Assembly: GCF_020382885.2 (NCBI RefSeq)
Contig: NC_058499.1
Span: 10,959,872 to 11,023,871, forward strand
Direction of reading: 5' to 3'
Origin: Scatophagus argus
Taxonomy: Eukaryota > Chordata > Actinopteri > Scatophagidae
Length of the DNA: 64,000 bases
The stretch's first letter is position 1, and every line of letters starts with the position of its first letter. A program made the translations under genes and the position numbers. Shown here one piece after another: positions 50,201-63,409 of this stretch. The notes under the pieces were generated by a model. It saw only the letters and a list, made by a program, of their open reading frames with translations, was not told the origin of the DNA and ran no database searches.

Positions 50201-51701
50201 ACAATAACAACTACACACTGTATGTAAATAGAGATACAGGCTGTTTTTGCTGCAGGATGTGTCCTTCTCACCCTGCCATGATGGCACCGACTGCAGAGAA
50301 GAACCATTCGGCTGAATTGAATCCTAGTATTGCCACTCCATGGAATCGCTCTAAACCAAGCTGCACATATTGACAAACTTTTTTTTGTCTTTTCTTTTCA
50401 AATATGACCATTGATAATACTCAAGTTTGTATGCACTATAAACAGTAAGTTCTCTTTTCATGTAACATACCTTTATAAAGCTCTTGGCTGCTCTCCGGCA
50501 GAACTGATAATACTCTAAGAAGGTTATCTTCTCCCATTTGTTGTTCTTCTTGCTGGCAAGGGCGTACATGTGTCCGTATTTTTCTACTGAGGTTTTGAAC
50601 ATTTGGTGAACTGTGATAGGTTCCTCTGGACATCCCTCTTCTATTCTCAGTCTCACTGCGCCTTTAGCATCAGTGGTCCAGAGAGAATGAGCCGGAGCAA
50701 GAGGTACGTCAGCAAACTTCTCTTCTATGTCTTCCTTTCCTGAGATGAGAAGGAAAGCAAATACTGGAAAACAAATTTAGTCTTCCCCACAGGGGAATTA
50801 AAGCCACGTCTGTAGTATCATTATTATTCAATATCAGTAGGATCCACGGATGAAGGACTTCCATCACAATCCCAGAACTTCAGCAGACGTCCTCTCATTC
50901 AACAAACCTATGTGCTCAAAACTCACCTAGAGAAGCACGATCTTCATTATCTGTCTGCTTGTGTGCCATAGACTCCACAACACTGAAACACACAGGGAAA
51001 ACATGGACTCCAAACAGCTCATATATGCACTCCACCCTCACACTGTGGCAACGGTCTGGGCTGCCGTTTTCATTTCATCACATGGGTCTAATTTTCAGCT
51101 GCATTGTTTATCCAACACAATGTGGGGCTTTTGGCACAGCTAAAGCCCCCTTGCTCTGTTTGACAGAATATATCCAATGAAAGTTGAAAAGACTGGTCAC
51201 TGTCGTTTATTAAAACTATTATTTTGATGTTATCTTTTCTGATACAACCAGAGGTCAAAGTTGCAAACCTTCTGCATCTCAAAACACTTAGTGAACTGCT
51301 GAATTAGTTCACAATGACTTTTAGCTTCCATTCCTTACCTGTATCCATGTAGTGGTGGCAGAGAGCCATTTTAATACAGGAATATTCATACTGCAACTTG
51401 GGAAAAAGTGTCAGTGCTCTAAACAATACAGACTAATAGGAGTAGAGACTATCGCACTAGTTTTGCATCGAAGCACATGCTAACTATTTAATCTGGTTCA
51501 TCCAGACTTAAGTGAACAGATCCCACAATTAAACTGAAAATATACAAATGAATTGTTTTGCTTGAGAGTGGAATATTAGTGTAGTCTGATGAGCCAACAG
51601 CAACTCCTCATTGACTAGATTAAAAAGCAAAACAGTTAATTTTATATTTCTTACCTTTTCTCAAGTTGAGCATCTCCTTTCTCTTCATCAGGGAATTCCA
51701 T
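47204..51701 (-). CDS. acsbg1: Acyl-CoA synthetase bubblegum family member 1 (14 coding exons)
   Basis: This enzyme activates long- and very-long-chain fatty acids to acyl-CoA, using ATP. Exons on the minus strand: 51701-51655, 50982-50927, 50739-50471, 50360-50272, 50113-49993, 49911-49831, 49747-49598, 49482-49306, 49134-48953, 48855-48622, 48532-48315, 48162-48023, 47642-47396, 47280-47204; total 2,088 nt, 695 residues. The AMP-binding loop [11 protein letters not shown] (about 254-264), the adenylate-forming motif [11 protein letters not shown], the hinge-region GWLHSGDLG (about 518-526) and [19 protein letters not shown] are intact. NMEDKT and the [20 protein letters not shown] wording match human ACSBG1 rather than ACSBG2, as does position beside idh3a. 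The N-terminal exons, which start [16 protein letters not shown], are the least conserved part, so the start is slightly less certain than the rest. Confidence 0.94.
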
Positions 51702-53340
51702 ACTGTTAGTTGAAGATGTCTCTGATAGTATGGCTAAAGATGACGTACTTATGTACTTTCTGGCTTGAAAATTGCCCCCTTTGATAGTACCTGATGTATT
51801 TTGCGAGAACTAGGAAACTCATAAGACATGCTGTGTCAAACTGCATGAAGTTGTTAATGGCAGAACAAGTCCACTGCACTGGACCGATCGCTCAAAACCA
51901 TGCACAGAATTTAAATAAGCTCAGTCTTTTCATATGTAAAACGGTGTAATTCTTCCCTTAAAACACACACAGAAAGGTAAAGTCAAATCACAACAACTCC
52001 ACTTTAAACTTTGACTGGGGTTATATGAGGTTATATATGTCATGGGAATTACAATAGCCTAATATTTGAGTTTAATATTCCAATGGTTAATCCAGTGGTT
52101 ATCAGAAAAATTTATATGTGGTTCTTACACTACAGACAAACTCTTCTCATTCAAAAAGTTGTCTAGAAAAAATTCTGGAGTTACTTTATAACCTTACAGA
52201 CTTTAGCCAGTCAAATCAGCATCTACAGCTGTTAAATTTTACAATTATACAATCATTACAACATTTCTGCCTTTTCATATAATGACAAAGAGTAGTCTGC
52301 AAAATCTCTACCACAGAGATATTCCCAGTTCTCTCTATACAACATAACCTAGAAGCAGTACTAAAATGTAACTAATGTGTTTATTCGAGTACTATACTTA
52401 AATACTGTTTGGAGGTACCTTACGTGAGTATTTTGATTTTATGCTACTTTATAGTCCTACTTCTACTCCTACTCCACAACATGTTTCTACATTTTTAAAG
52501 TTAATAGCATACTTTTGACTCCACTACATTTACTGGACTATTCATACAAAATATATATCAACTAAAAAAATATTAGGCCATAGATTATTATGGATTCAGC
52601 TAACCAACAGTATATGAAGTAGTTCAAATAAACACCATCTTTATTATCTTTGCTACTAACTCACAGTGAATATTTATCAAAGTGGACTTCCAAATGAGTT
52701 TACAAATGAATGAGGTCAACTGAGGTGGTTCATTCTGTCAAGATAGGCCAGCTAACAACATCTTGACAAACATGACCTTCTTTAATCTACCGCATATTCA
52801 TACCAGGATGGTATAATATCATGGGATATTAGTGCAGCTTTTATTTTAAAGCAAATAAATGTTTCAAGTAAAATGCCTAAGTAGCCACTGACCCAACTAT
52901 TGGAAAGTAGCTAAGAACATGCACTCAAATAACATACTTTTTACTTTTAGAGTTTTTAGCTACTTGTAATTTATTTTAGTATTCAGTATTTTATTCTGCT
53001 TTGAGGACATACTGTACTTTTAATTGCACTGTGTTTATTTGATAGCTTCAATTACTGGTTATTTTGAAGTTTAACATTATTAATACAAAATATAGTCAAT
53101 AAGTCAATATGTATATTGAAGTATTTTACAGGACAGAGTATTTCTGCACTGTTACATTGGTGTTATAAGTAAAATGTCTTCCACCCTCGGTTGACCCACT
53201 GCCCTTTTATCAACACAAAACCAAACCGATGAGATCTTTCTAAGGTATAGCAAGCTATTCTGGTTTCCTCCACCTCCACCCCCACCCTCAGTCCTTCCCC
53301 AGCCCTGTTGCCTTTTTTTTCTTCGCTCTGGTATTGCTAG
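51702..53340. other. Intergenic interval between divergent acsbg1 and dnaja4
   Basis: No supported gene. Two segments of one repeat family occur here (52356-52545 and about 52936-53075), built around TTTTATGCTACTTTATA and CTCCACTACA-like phrases. A purine/pyrimidine-skewed C-rich stretch (53262-53300) precedes the dnaja4 promoter. Confidence 0.55.
52356..52545. repeat. Teleost interspersed repeat, copy A
   Basis: Contains TTTTATGCTACTTTATAGTC (52437-52456), CTTCTACTCCTACTCCAC and GACTCCACTACATTTACTGG, a well-known dispersed motif in percomorph DNA. Related segments lie at about 52936-53075, 54262-54420 and 20650-20720. Confidence 0.6.
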
Positions 53341-53367
53341 CCAACGAAACATCCGGCTGCTCTTCTC

Positions 53368-53408
53368 AGAATTCTCCAGAAACTTCTGCAGTGTGGAGCG
53401 GCTATAAG
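53368..53408 (+). promoter_or_regulatory. dnaja4: Heat-shock-element-like array and TATA motif of dnaja4
   Basis: Four consecutive 5-bp units read AGAAT TCTCC AGAAA CTTCT (53368-53387). Units 1, 3 and 4 match the alternating nGAAn/nTTCn heat-shock element; unit 2 has one mismatch. A TATAAG motif follows at 53403-53408. This fits the heat inducibility reported for DNAJA4 orthologues. The first non-coding exon would then end at the donor ACTTG/GTAAGT (53478/53479) and join the acceptor at 53822-53823. Confidence 0.55.
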
Positions 53409-53836
53409 AACCAGCCATCTTCCTCCACCAGCCTTAGAGCCACACGATCGAAAACCGGGCCAGGGACATCAAGACTTGGTAAGTGGGAGGACTGTGCTAT
53501 AATTTTAAAGAGCATTTAGCTATATGGCACATAAATGCTAGCAGTTTCATTCAAGTTTACAGTAATGGTAGGATAGTATATGGAATTGTCATGTAACCAC
53601 ACGTGTTGTCTGTGGTTACGTTTCCCACGTCATTAAAGCACTAAGTAACCGGACGTTCTTGCTAATGCGAACTTTCTTGTTATCGATTAATATTTACCAA
53701 CGTTGTTTTTTAATATAGTGGCTACTAAGCTAACGGACCCTAACTGAGCGTTGAATCTTAACGTTAGCCTCTGATTCTCACGATATTTAGGTATTAATGT
53801 GTCTCTGGTTTATTTTGTTATAGCTACGTTGTCACC

Positions 53837-56635
53837 ATGGTTCACGAAACCGGCTACTACGATCTCTTGGGTGTCAGCCCCAAAGCCTCACAGGAGGAAC
53901 TCAAAAAGGCTTACAGAAAACTCGCATTGAAATATCACCCCGACAAGAACCCCAGTGAAGGAGAAAAGGTGAGTGAGCGTTGTGTGGGGTTACAGACATT
54001 TAAGGTGTCCCTTCAGCCGTTTATGGACTGCTGGAAATGCTCTTTCTAATTTTAAACTGCACGCCCTGTTGCATTGACAACGCGAACTTTCTGGAACGAT
54101 CCAGTCGCAGCTCCCGTAGTGGGGGAAGATAAGCCCTGCTGACAGTGTTCAAACGCTTCAGGCTACAGTGTCAGGAGGGTGTGAAATTAATGTTTCACAT
54201 AAAACTAATCAAGAGGTCGAGAAGTGTGAAAACTGTCGGTCCGTACAGGCAGCGTTGACATACTATTAAATATATTTGCTCAAGTACAAATCGACGTACT
54301 TGGTGCTTGAGTATTTTTATTTTATGCAGCTGTATACTGTCTACTGCACTACTTCTTAGAGGCAAATATTGTACTTTTTACTCTATTGCATTTGTCTGAC
54401 AGCTTTATAGTTACTAGTTCTTTTTCATATTGCAATTTTATATACCCATCCAATCCAGTGAAAACCTTTAGGGGACAGACATGTAATCCTTACGTTTATT
54501 ATTGTCTGACTCTTTGTGGGTTAAATATTATTCTACTTCTTAAAATAAATAAACAGTTTCAAAAACCCTTGGAATACCTGGAAAATGCACTGTCCCAAAG
54601 GTGGTATCAGGGCTTTTTCAGAGATCAGGAAAAGGTGACTTTTTACAGATATTTGATTCTCACAAGACAGCGACGCTGCAAACATATGATGATCTTACAG
54701 AATATGATGCATTGAAGATTAAACTCCCACCAGTATGTAAAGTAGTTCAAATTAATTTTTTAATATTAATTAAGCTCATTTTAAACAACTGTGGCAGTTA
54801 AGTGCAACCTTAACACTGATGCAGTGGCATTATTCATCCAAAACCAATGCTTTCAAGACTTTCAGTATTTTATAAGGAATTTTTGCTGATAATACATATA
54901 TTTACTTATGTAAGGTTTGGTATGCAAGAAATTTACTTGTTGCCACTTCTGCTGCAGATTCTGGATGCTTCCTTCACTACTGCTTACTGGAGAGGATAGT
55001 GGCATGATTTGGTGTTTGTGAAAACTTCAGATGCAGCCTTGTTTCAAAAATAACTTCATGTTTTTTGTTTTATTCCCACAGTTCAAGCTTATATCTCAAG
55101 CATATGAGGTGCTGTCGGATCCAAAAAAGAGAGACTTGTATGACCAAGGGGGAGAACAAGCGATCAAAGAGGGAGGCATGGGTGGAGGCTCCTCCCCGAT
55201 GGACATTTTCAACATGTTCTTTGGCGGTGGAGGAAGGATGCAGAGAGAGAGAAGAGGTAAGATCTATTTTGTTACAGTTGATTAAGTAATCTATCAACAG
55301 TCTGCATATGTATATTCAATTAGCTATAGCTTTTATAACTAACTTATAACAGTAATGTATCTGCTTTCCCTGTAGGGAAGAATGTCATCCACCAGCTAAG
55401 TGTTACACTGGAGGAGATGTACAAAGGCACAACAAGGAAGCTTGGACTTCAGAAGAATGTCATTTGTGAAAAATGTGATGGTATGTAGTGTTGTATTGCT
55501 TATTTTTATCCCATGTACATTAAAAAATGGTCAAAAGTTCAGTAAAAACATCCTCCTGTTTATTGCAGGTTATGGGGGTAAGAAAGGAGCTTTGGAGAAG
55601 TGCTCAAATTGCAAAGGGAAAGGAATACAAGTCAGGGTACAACAGATTGGACCAGGCATGATTCAGCAGATCCAAAGCATGTGTCCAGACTGCCAGGGAC
55701 AGGGTGAGAAGTTTAACTCAAAGGACCGCTGCAAGAACTGCAATGGACACAAAGTTGAACGCAAGAAGAAAATTCTCGAGGTTAACATCGACAAAGGTAC
55801 GTTTTTGCCTCCATGTGAGCCACTCGTTGAAGTGTTCATGTGTTTTGTAACGCAGACTAAACTGAAGATAAATGCATTGTGCAGGCATGAAAGATGGTCA
55901 GAGAATTACATTCCATGGAGAAGGGGACCAGGAACCTGGACTCGAGCCTGGGGATGTAGTTATTGTGCTGGATCAGAAGGACCACCCTGTTTTCCAGAGA
56001 CAGAATGACAATTTGATTATGAAGATGAACATCAAACTTGTTGAGGCCCTGTGTGGTTTCAAGAAGACCATTCAAACGTTAGACGACAGAACGCTCATCA
56101 TCAGCTCACAGTCAGGTAACTGAGTGGGATCATATGGTCTTCAGTGCTCTTTTTTTGTAGACAGTACTTAAATTTCAGATTTCATAAACATCTGACTTTT
56201 TGTCAACAGGTGAAGTAATAAAGCACGGTGACATCAAATGTGTTCAGAATGAGGGCATGCCAATTCACAGAAATCCTTACGAAAAGGGACAACTCATCAT
56301 TCACTTCGAGGTAACGGCAAAGGCAAAACATTTACCCAGCGTGTCACACTCTAGAGTTAAACCTCTTTATCAGATACTTTGTTGCAGAGCAATTTAGCTC
56401 ATTGTAATTTATCCCACAGGTGGAATTCCCAGACAAACACTGGCTCCCAGAGCATCTCATGTTCCAGCTGGAAAGACTGCTTCCTCCCAGAGAGGATGTA
56501 ATGATTACTGATGACATGGAGGAGGTGGATCTCTGTGAGGTGGATGTGCAGGCACAAGAGAGAAACTACAGCAGGGAGGTTTATGAGGAAGACGACGAGG
56601 GTCCCAGAGGTGGAGTGCAATGTCAGACACAGTGA
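53837..56635 (+). CDS. dnaja4: DnaJ heat shock protein family (Hsp40) member A4 (7 coding exons)
   Basis: This type I J-domain co-chaperone stimulates Hsp70 ATPase and delivers unfolded clients. Exons: 53837-53968, 55082-55256, 55376-55480, 55569-55796, 55885-56115, 56210-56310, 56420-56635; total 1,188 nt, 395 residues (human 397). The J domain (about 5-70) carries the essential HPD in KYHPDKNP. A Gly-rich linker ([15 protein letters not shown]) follows. The zinc-binding region shows [16 protein letters not shown] and CPDCQGQG, plus a fourth repeat CKNCNGHK that lacks the usual final GxG. C-terminal substrate-binding domains end in CQTQ, a CaaX-type farnesylation box. The start is in a strong context (CACCATGG). 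The promoter carries a heat-shock-element-like array. The gene follows acsbg1 as in human chromosome 15, which favours DNAJA4 over DNAJA1. Confidence 0.95.
54262..54420. repeat. Teleost interspersed repeat, copy B (dnaja4 intron)
   Basis: Shares with copy A the order: a GTACTTGG-type phrase, GAGTATTTTTATTTTATGC, then GTCTACTGCACTACTT and AAATATTGTACTTTTTACTC. It lies in the long dnaja4 intron between the first and second coding exons. Confidence 0.55.
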
Positions 56636-56924
56636 TCAGTCTTTGATTTTAAAAAATATTGTAGAGCATGTGTCTTTTTGTTGTCGTTTTGATTTTTTCT
56701 TTTTCTGCTGGGACACAAATATGCAAGTGGAGAATTCCCTTCTCATCGTGGTCACCAATTTATCAAAACTGTATTTTTGGGTTACTGTTCTATTTAATAT
56801 CTGCGTCTTTTATATGTATGTTTCCTAAGAAATCTATGGCACAAATGGTTTCTTTTCATTTAGACTTGTATGCTTTCTGTGAAGGTAATTTCAGTCGTGA
56901 CAAAAACTGTTTATTTCATTTCTC

Positions 56925-56930
56925 AATAAA
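56925..56930 (+). promoter_or_regulatory. dnaja4: dnaja4 poly(A) signal
   Basis: AATAAA 290 bp past the dnaja4 stop. The rps27l signal on the opposite strand is only 35 bp further on. Confidence 0.75.
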
Positions 56931-56964
56931 TTCCCACAATGCCTCAACTTTTATAACAGCTTTC

Positions 56965-56970
56965 TTTATT
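56965..56970 (-). promoter_or_regulatory. rps27l: rps27l poly(A) signal
   Basis: AATAAA on the minus strand, 178 bp beyond the rps27l stop. Cleavage 10-30 bp downstream would fall at about 56935-56955, where dnaja4 cleavage is also expected. Confidence 0.7.
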
Positions 56971-57147
56971 GACTTGTAGAGATTTCACTTTTACAATCCC
57001 ACAGATTTAAAAATTCTGTTAGTTTACAAATGTATCATAAAAGTTGAACATCTGGACAGTGACAGAACTTGTCAATGAGAATTAATGAAAAGATAAATGA
57101 TCAAAAGAGCATGGCTTAATTACAGATGTGAAGTGTGCAATCCCTTT

Positions 57148-59083
<1,936 letters not shown>

Positions 59084-59933
59084 TTTTACATGCTAGGCTC
59101 GCTTTCCTGCGCATACGTGGTCCGCTTGAACAGAAAGTGTGCAACAACAGGAACTGTTAGACCCGAGGGCTTGAGATAATCACCCAATACGATCAACAGG
59201 ATATACAAAATAATCTAGAACAGCCTGAAAGTTTGTAAATATTTAGGTCTTTCTCAGCCCTTAAGAATGGAGATAGTCTTAATGAGCATCCACTGTTTAT
59301 TCTTTTTTATATATATAAAAAAATATTTCCCAGTACAGAGAGGAATTGAAGAACACGTTTTCCCCATTTTCTCACGAACTACTTACAAGATAAAATCTGA
59401 CTGAGTTTGTTAATGTTAGAATCTGGGATGATATTTTATTTCCATCGCACATTTTTAAACATTTTGTAATTAATATTGAAATTGTAACAAACTTTGTGCA
59501 ACCTGCCTCCGAGCTCTCGTGCTTTTTGAGTTTTGAACATCAAGTTTAGGACAATATTTTTTTTGTAACATAGATTAAACTGCTGACATTTGTATACATG
59601 AAGACATTTTTATGAAAAGGTAGAAGGAAAGAGGTTTTTGTTTATGCAGGTCTTCACATTTGGAAATCAATATTATTGCATGTAGATCACTAAAAAAAAA
59701 ACCCACGATATACAACGAGTCACATAATTAGCCTAAATTAATCAGCGGAACTTGGCGGACTTCTTATCCCTTTAAACTACATGAACCATAATGCAAAGCG
59801 GACTGTGACATCACGCATCTCGGCACCGGTCTGCTGCCAGTCTGCCACAGACAGCTGAGGGGCTTCTAGACGTGGGATCCCGGCTCAGTTCGGCCGTGTA
59901 CTGTCGAAACGTTGGGGTCTACGGTTCGTTTAA
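59084..59933. promoter_or_regulatory. Divergent promoter region of rps27l and rab8b
   Basis: The 850 bp between the two start codons must contain both promoters. On the rps27l side a pyrimidine-rich CTTTCTGTTC lies about 50 bp upstream of its ATG (around 59127-59136, minus strand), a candidate TOP-type start as expected for ribosomal protein genes. The rab8b side (59800-59930) is GC-richer. The middle is AT-rich. No other gene is seen. Confidence 0.5.
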
Positions 59934-62120
59934 ATGGCGAAAACGTACGATTATCTCTTCAAGCTGTTGCTCATCGGGGACAGCGGTGTCGGCAAGACAT
60001 GTCTGCTGTTCAGATTCAGCGAGGACTCCTTCAACACCACCTTCATATCCACAATAGGTGAGTAGCCTACCCTGCAGCCCGCCCCTAAGCATAGATCTGA
60101 CATAATGCATGCTCATATTTGAACGCATTTATTTATTGCATTGCAATAGACGTGGTCAATATGTATTAGTATACCTATAGGGTTATAATTTTCTATTAGA
60201 CTATGCTAGACAGATCCAAAATGTTGAAAGGGGCAGTCACTGCATCAGAGCAAGACAATGGGAGTGAGAGACAAATTATAATGATCTGCCGCTGCTTGAC
60301 GGCTCATCACCACCAGGAGGTTAAATGTGGAATAAAATCAAAACTGTAGTCAAGATGTTTGACCTGTAGAGACTTTATTGAACCAAGAAGCCTTTTTGTT
60401 CCGTTCACAATTGTTACAGTATTGTTATATCCTCTGTGAACCTCTGCAGTATTCTACAGCTGTTGGTTCATCATTGCATGATGTCCCCCTACAGCTTCAC
60501 ATGGGATTAAGAGTTCCTTTAGTTTAATGTGGAAATGACTGGTTTGTAGTGCACCTGTAATGAAAACTGTTTTTTTATATATATACATAATAATATCATA
60601 AGTAATCAGTGCAGTAAGCATCAGTCTCTGTGCAGGAATAGACTTCAAAATCAGAACAATAGAGCTGGATGGAAAAAGAGTCAAACTTCAGATTTGGTGA
60701 GTGTAATTTGTTGGCTGTTTTCTCTATTTTAACTGGAAAAAAAGTGTGACACGAATTGTCTTCTTTACCGCTGAATTTGATTTGATATTTTCAGGGACAC
60801 TGCGGGCCAGGAGAGGTTTCGCACCATCACTACAGCTTACTACAGAGGAGCAATGGTAATACTGTGCTTCTGTCCCACACTTCCTCCCTTTTGGTGTACC
60901 TTACTTATCACAGGGGTCTGAGATACTGTCTGTGACATTTGTGATATTGAAGATGTCTGTTTCTCCTGACAGGGCATTATGTTGGTCTATGACATCTGCA
61001 ATGAGAAGTCTTTTGAAAACATAAAAAACTGGATTAGAAATATTGAAGAGGTGAGTGAATTAATTTATATTAGGTAGAAAGTGCTGTTTGTATTCGTGTT
61101 GCCATGTACTGAGAGTGACACACTTAGAGCTTAACGTTATGAGTCTTTTAACTTCTTCCAGCATGCCTCGTCTGATGTGGAGAAGATGATCCTGGGCAAC
61201 AAATGTGACATGACTGACAGGAGACAGGTGTCCAAAGACAGAGGTGAAAAAGTGAGTGTCTGCAGCCACTTATTACTAAAAGGAAGAGTCAAACAAAGTG
61301 AAATGCTCTGCACTTTTCCCAATTTGCACTGAGCGACACTAACATCATACTTTTATCTCACTTAGCTGGCTATTGATTATGGAGTTAAGTTCTTGGAAAC
61401 CAGTGCAAAGTCTAGCTTAAATGTAGAGGAGGTAAGTTATTGTTTGTTTGCTTTTTAATCCTGAATGTACCATAACACATGACAAATAAATATGTACAGT
61501 ATGTTAACATTTTGTTTTCGTATTCATTCTAGGCTTTTTATACCATGGGGAGAGACATATTACATAATTTGAGCTCAAAGACAGTAAGTAGTGAAGAGAA
61601 TCACAAAATAATTGCCAGGGGTGTACTTTCCATGGGGGGTTGTGGGGGACTTTTTAAATGTGATACACAACCACCCACCCTCACACACAGTTTTTATAGC
61701 TTTAGTTTGATTTAATCACTGAAATCTCTTGAACCAGTCTGTTGATATGGTAATATAGGTTGTTTTCAATTATTTCTGCACTCAGAGCAAACAGTAGCTA
61801 GGGCTCCGCAGTCTTTGTTTACGCTGTGTTTTTCCTCTCAGACTACAAAGAGACTGCTGATAGGCGGATGTTTGTACCTGCAGCCTGAGTTTATTTGTTT
61901 GTTTTTTTCCTCTGCTATAAACTAAACCTAGGCCCTTGATAGATTCTACACTTAAAGTGAAGCCCTACTTGTTTAATGCTGTATTTATACATCTACATTT
62001 CTACACCATCATATCTTTTCTCGCCAGACTGACAATAGCGCCGGAGGATCCGGCAAACCAGTCAAGATTGCTGAGAAGAAGTCAAAGAAAATAAAATTCT
62101 TCAAGTGTTCGCTCATCTAG
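59934..62120 (+). CDS. rab8b: Rab8b small GTPase (8 coding exons)
   Basis: Rab8 GTPases drive vesicle traffic from trans-Golgi and recycling endosomes to the plasma membrane and cilium. Exons: 59934-60057, 60636-60696, 60795-60855, 60973-61050, 61162-61251, 61366-61431, 61533-61583, 62028-62120; total 624 nt, 207 residues. All guanine-nucleotide motifs are present: GDSGVGKT (15-22), FISTIGIDF in switch I, WDTAGQE (62-68), NKCD (121-124) and SAK (149-151). CLLFRFSED and NTTFIST favour RAB8B over RAB8A. The tail is lysine-rich and ends in CSLI, a prenylation motif. Small departures from mammalian RAB8B include Cys in [10 protein letters not shown] and a divergent hypervariable region, so a teleost duplicate is possible. 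The neighbour rps27l is the same as in human. Confidence 0.95.
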
Positions 62121-63409
62121 GCTGCTCATCTCTGCTGTTCACGGCTCTAGCTTGACTTTGCTGTTTTGGAGGCTTCCTGCCTCCTGGACGTCCTCACACC
62201 AGCAGCAGCAGTGGTCATATTCAGAGGGCCTTACTGCGAGCTGAAGCTCACAGGTTCATGAGTGGTTGAGATGTCATCCTGATCTGCTGACCAGAAGAGG
62301 ATCAATGAGGAATGAGGCCTGATACTGTGTAACTACTCATGCAAAAGACTTGTGCGTGAATACCAGCATTGGTTTGTAGCTGGCCCTGCAGTGTCTGCTC
62401 GGCTACCTCGGCTGGATCTCATGCAAATATTAAAGTTACACATAGCTGTCTTATGAATGTGGGAAAAAATGAAAACATTGAGATTCTTCGATAAACTGTA
62501 GCATTGTTTTATACATACTACCTATTGTCATATTTACTACTGTGATGCTGTCAGATATATCAAGTCTCAGCACTGATTGTATTTGTCTGTGTAAATTCAT
62601 GTATATTAATACTCCTGTAGTCTCCTGTTGCACTGATATAATTTTTATTAGTTCATGTGAGCCTAGAAGGAGTCATGAAGTTGTAATAGAAAGACGAAAA
62701 TATGTAGAAATATAATTCATTTTAATGAAACCTTTATTTATACAGGTTTCTGTGTCAAAATGAAAGGTTGTTTGGTCTTGGGAGCTGTAGTTGCTACATA
62801 TTGTTTTGCATTTGTCAGTAATTGCATGAAAGCTGTAGGGTACCTCTGACCGGATCATTATTAAGCACATTTTACAATATCTGAAAAGAAAATGTTTACA
62901 GACAGTATTTGAAAGTGTCAGTCGTATGTAGGAAATTCATGTTTTTTGCTGTTCACATAGTGTATATGTCAGCACAACTAACTGTTCTAGCTATATTATA
63001 TTTTATTCCACCTTAAACTATAGACATCAAACAGGTTCCCTTGACACCTCCAGCATTAAAACAAAACAACTGGGGAAAGCTGTGATGTGATGATTGTAAG
63101 CTACTGTATGTTACACCAGTGGAAAGTAAATACAGTAAAGAAAGTGAATCTTGACAAGAGAGAGCTTTGTTGATTTCCTCTTCTCTGCGCTGACAACTAG
63201 CATTTACTGCATGATTGACAATCTTCAAGAGTTTGGTTACTGTTATTCTGTTTGTATTATCATTGTGAATACGGTTTCATAAATTCAGTCAGTAAGCTGG
63301 CACCTGGAAATTTTCAGTTCTCTGCCTCAATAGTAGCTTTCAGTTTCTCTTCCTCCATTTTATTTCTCTTTCTGTTTCTGCTTTCACCAGTCCCCTCACT
63401 TCATGGCTT
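62121..63409 (+). other. rab8b 3' UTR and convergent intergenic space
   Basis: No coding frame is supported. An ATTAAA near 62428 is one possible rab8b poly(A) signal; the 3' UTR may extend further. The remainder is AT-rich DNA leading to the tail of the minus-strand gene that starts beyond the window. Confidence 0.5.

Noticed and set aside
53152-53418. Minus-strand open frame with a glycine run across the dnaja4 promoter
   Set aside because: It overlaps the heat-shock element and TATA motif and arises from the C-rich tract; no homology seen.
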